Positions 63,734-64,000 of a stretch of 64,000 nt of DNA are shown piece after piece. A model generated the notes under the pieces. That model was not told where the DNA came from. It did not search any database and saw nothing but the letters and a program-made list of their open reading frames with translations. Position 1 is the stretch's first letter. Each line of letters starts with the position of its first letter. This DNA comes from Stratiformator vulcanicus (GTDB taxonomy: Bacteria > Planctomycetota > Planctomycetia > Planctomycetales > Planctomycetaceae). The DNA lies in contig NZ_CP036268.1 of assembly GCF_007744515.1 (NCBI RefSeq), forward strand, positions 5,100,201 to 5,164,200, written 5' to 3'. Position numbers and translations under genes: made by a program.

Positions 63734-64000
63734 CAACGCGGCGTTCGTCTTGATTCTGTTCGAACCACTCGCACGTCTCGCGCAGGCCGGTTTCGAAGTC
63801 GATCGCGGCTTTGAAGCCGAAGCGTTCTTCGGCGCGGGTTATGTCGAGGCAGCGGCGGGGTTGGCCGTTGGGCTTGGTTTCGTCCCAGACGATGTCGCCC
63901 CGAAAGCCGGTCACACGCTGCAGCGTCTCGGCGAGGTCGCGGATGGAAATCTCCATCCCGCTGCCCAGGTTAACGGGATCAGATTCGTCATAGCGTTCGC
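63729..64000 (-). CDS. GDP-L-fucose synthase-like NAD-dependent epimerase/reductase (5' end beyond window)
   Basis: Only the last 90 residues are in the window. [28 protein letters not shown], then [44 protein letters not shown], is the C-terminal signature of Fcl/WcaG (VNxGSG and KPDGxPRK-type segments). The enzyme makes GDP-L-fucose from GDP-4-keto-6-deoxymannose for surface glycans. Its stop codon lies at the edge of the third, truncated repeat unit. Confidence 0.88.
   Translation of the reverse strand, partial: ERYDESDPVNLGSGMEISIRDLAETLQRVTGFRGDIVWDETKPNGQPRRCLDITRAEERFGFKAAIDFETGLRETCEWFEQNQDERRVA

Noticed and set aside
1..64000. tRNA or rRNA genes
   Set aside because: No T-loop (GGTTCGAATCC-like) with matching cloverleaf and no rRNA stretch was recognised by eye; a tRNAscan run would be needed to exclude diverged ones.

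Overview
The window looks like a chromosomal segment of a planctomycete. It is GC-rich and has a DUF1559 pseudopilin-like gene (1-754), three secreted sulfatases, a YTV-repeat cysteine-rich cell-surface protein, an ECF sigma factor facing a Ser/Thr kinase with multiple membrane segments, a second kinase fused to a beta-helix-like domain, and collagen-like and EF-hand secreted proteins. BamD-like and LptE-like lipoproteins suggest a diderm envelope. No rRNA, tRNA, CRISPR array or prophage was recognised.

Layout. 1-9.9 kb: DUF1559 protein (cut by the window edge), His-rich secreted protein, ParA-type ATPase, phosphodiesterase, kinase/beta-helix fusion, adenosine-kinase-like PfkB enzyme, thiC. 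9.9-12.5 kb: an IS1-family element with perfect 23-bp terminal inverted repeats and an 8-bp target duplication. Besides its transposase it carries a ribbon-helix-helix-like gene and a VapBC45-like (DUF433/PIN-like) toxin-antitoxin pair. 12.6-13.7 kb: a single-domain aspartic protease and a REP-associated tyrosine transposase (RAYT) framed by inverted 26-bp REP-like sequences. 13.7-30.5 kb: two of the sulfatases, an ABC-F ATPase, DUF4058, vWA and glycosyltransferase genes, secreted CAP and SGNH proteins, aroA, a TauE-type exporter and a DJ-1 protein. 30.5-35.7 kb: DUF423, collagen-like, EF-hand and M28 peptidase genes. 36-43 kb: BamD-like, LptE-like, EEP-fold protein, lpdA, sulfatase and lplA. 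43.3-53.4 kb: YTV protein, kinase/sigma pair, Fpg/Nei glycosylase, rsmB, a 45-residue membrane protein and a Gly/Pro-rich lipoprotein. 53.8-64 kb: ADP-ribosylglycohydrolase with an overlapping unknown gene, a marR-adaptor-RND efflux operon, a serine hydrolase, a 173-bp repeat array, and the 3' end of a GDP-fucose-synthase-like gene.

The most unusual content is at the repeat and mobile level: the IS1-like element with a toxin-antitoxin cargo, the RAYT with its REP pair, two copies of an 80-bp palindromic element, a perfect 44-bp palindrome, and a tandem array whose units are themselves diverged palindromes. Functional links visible in the layout are the efflux operon with a palindromic candidate operator upstream of marR, the sigma/kinase divergon, adjacent envelope-assembly lipoproteins, and lipoamide dehydrogenase close to lipoate ligase. 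All calls come from reading the sequence. No database search or alignment program was run.
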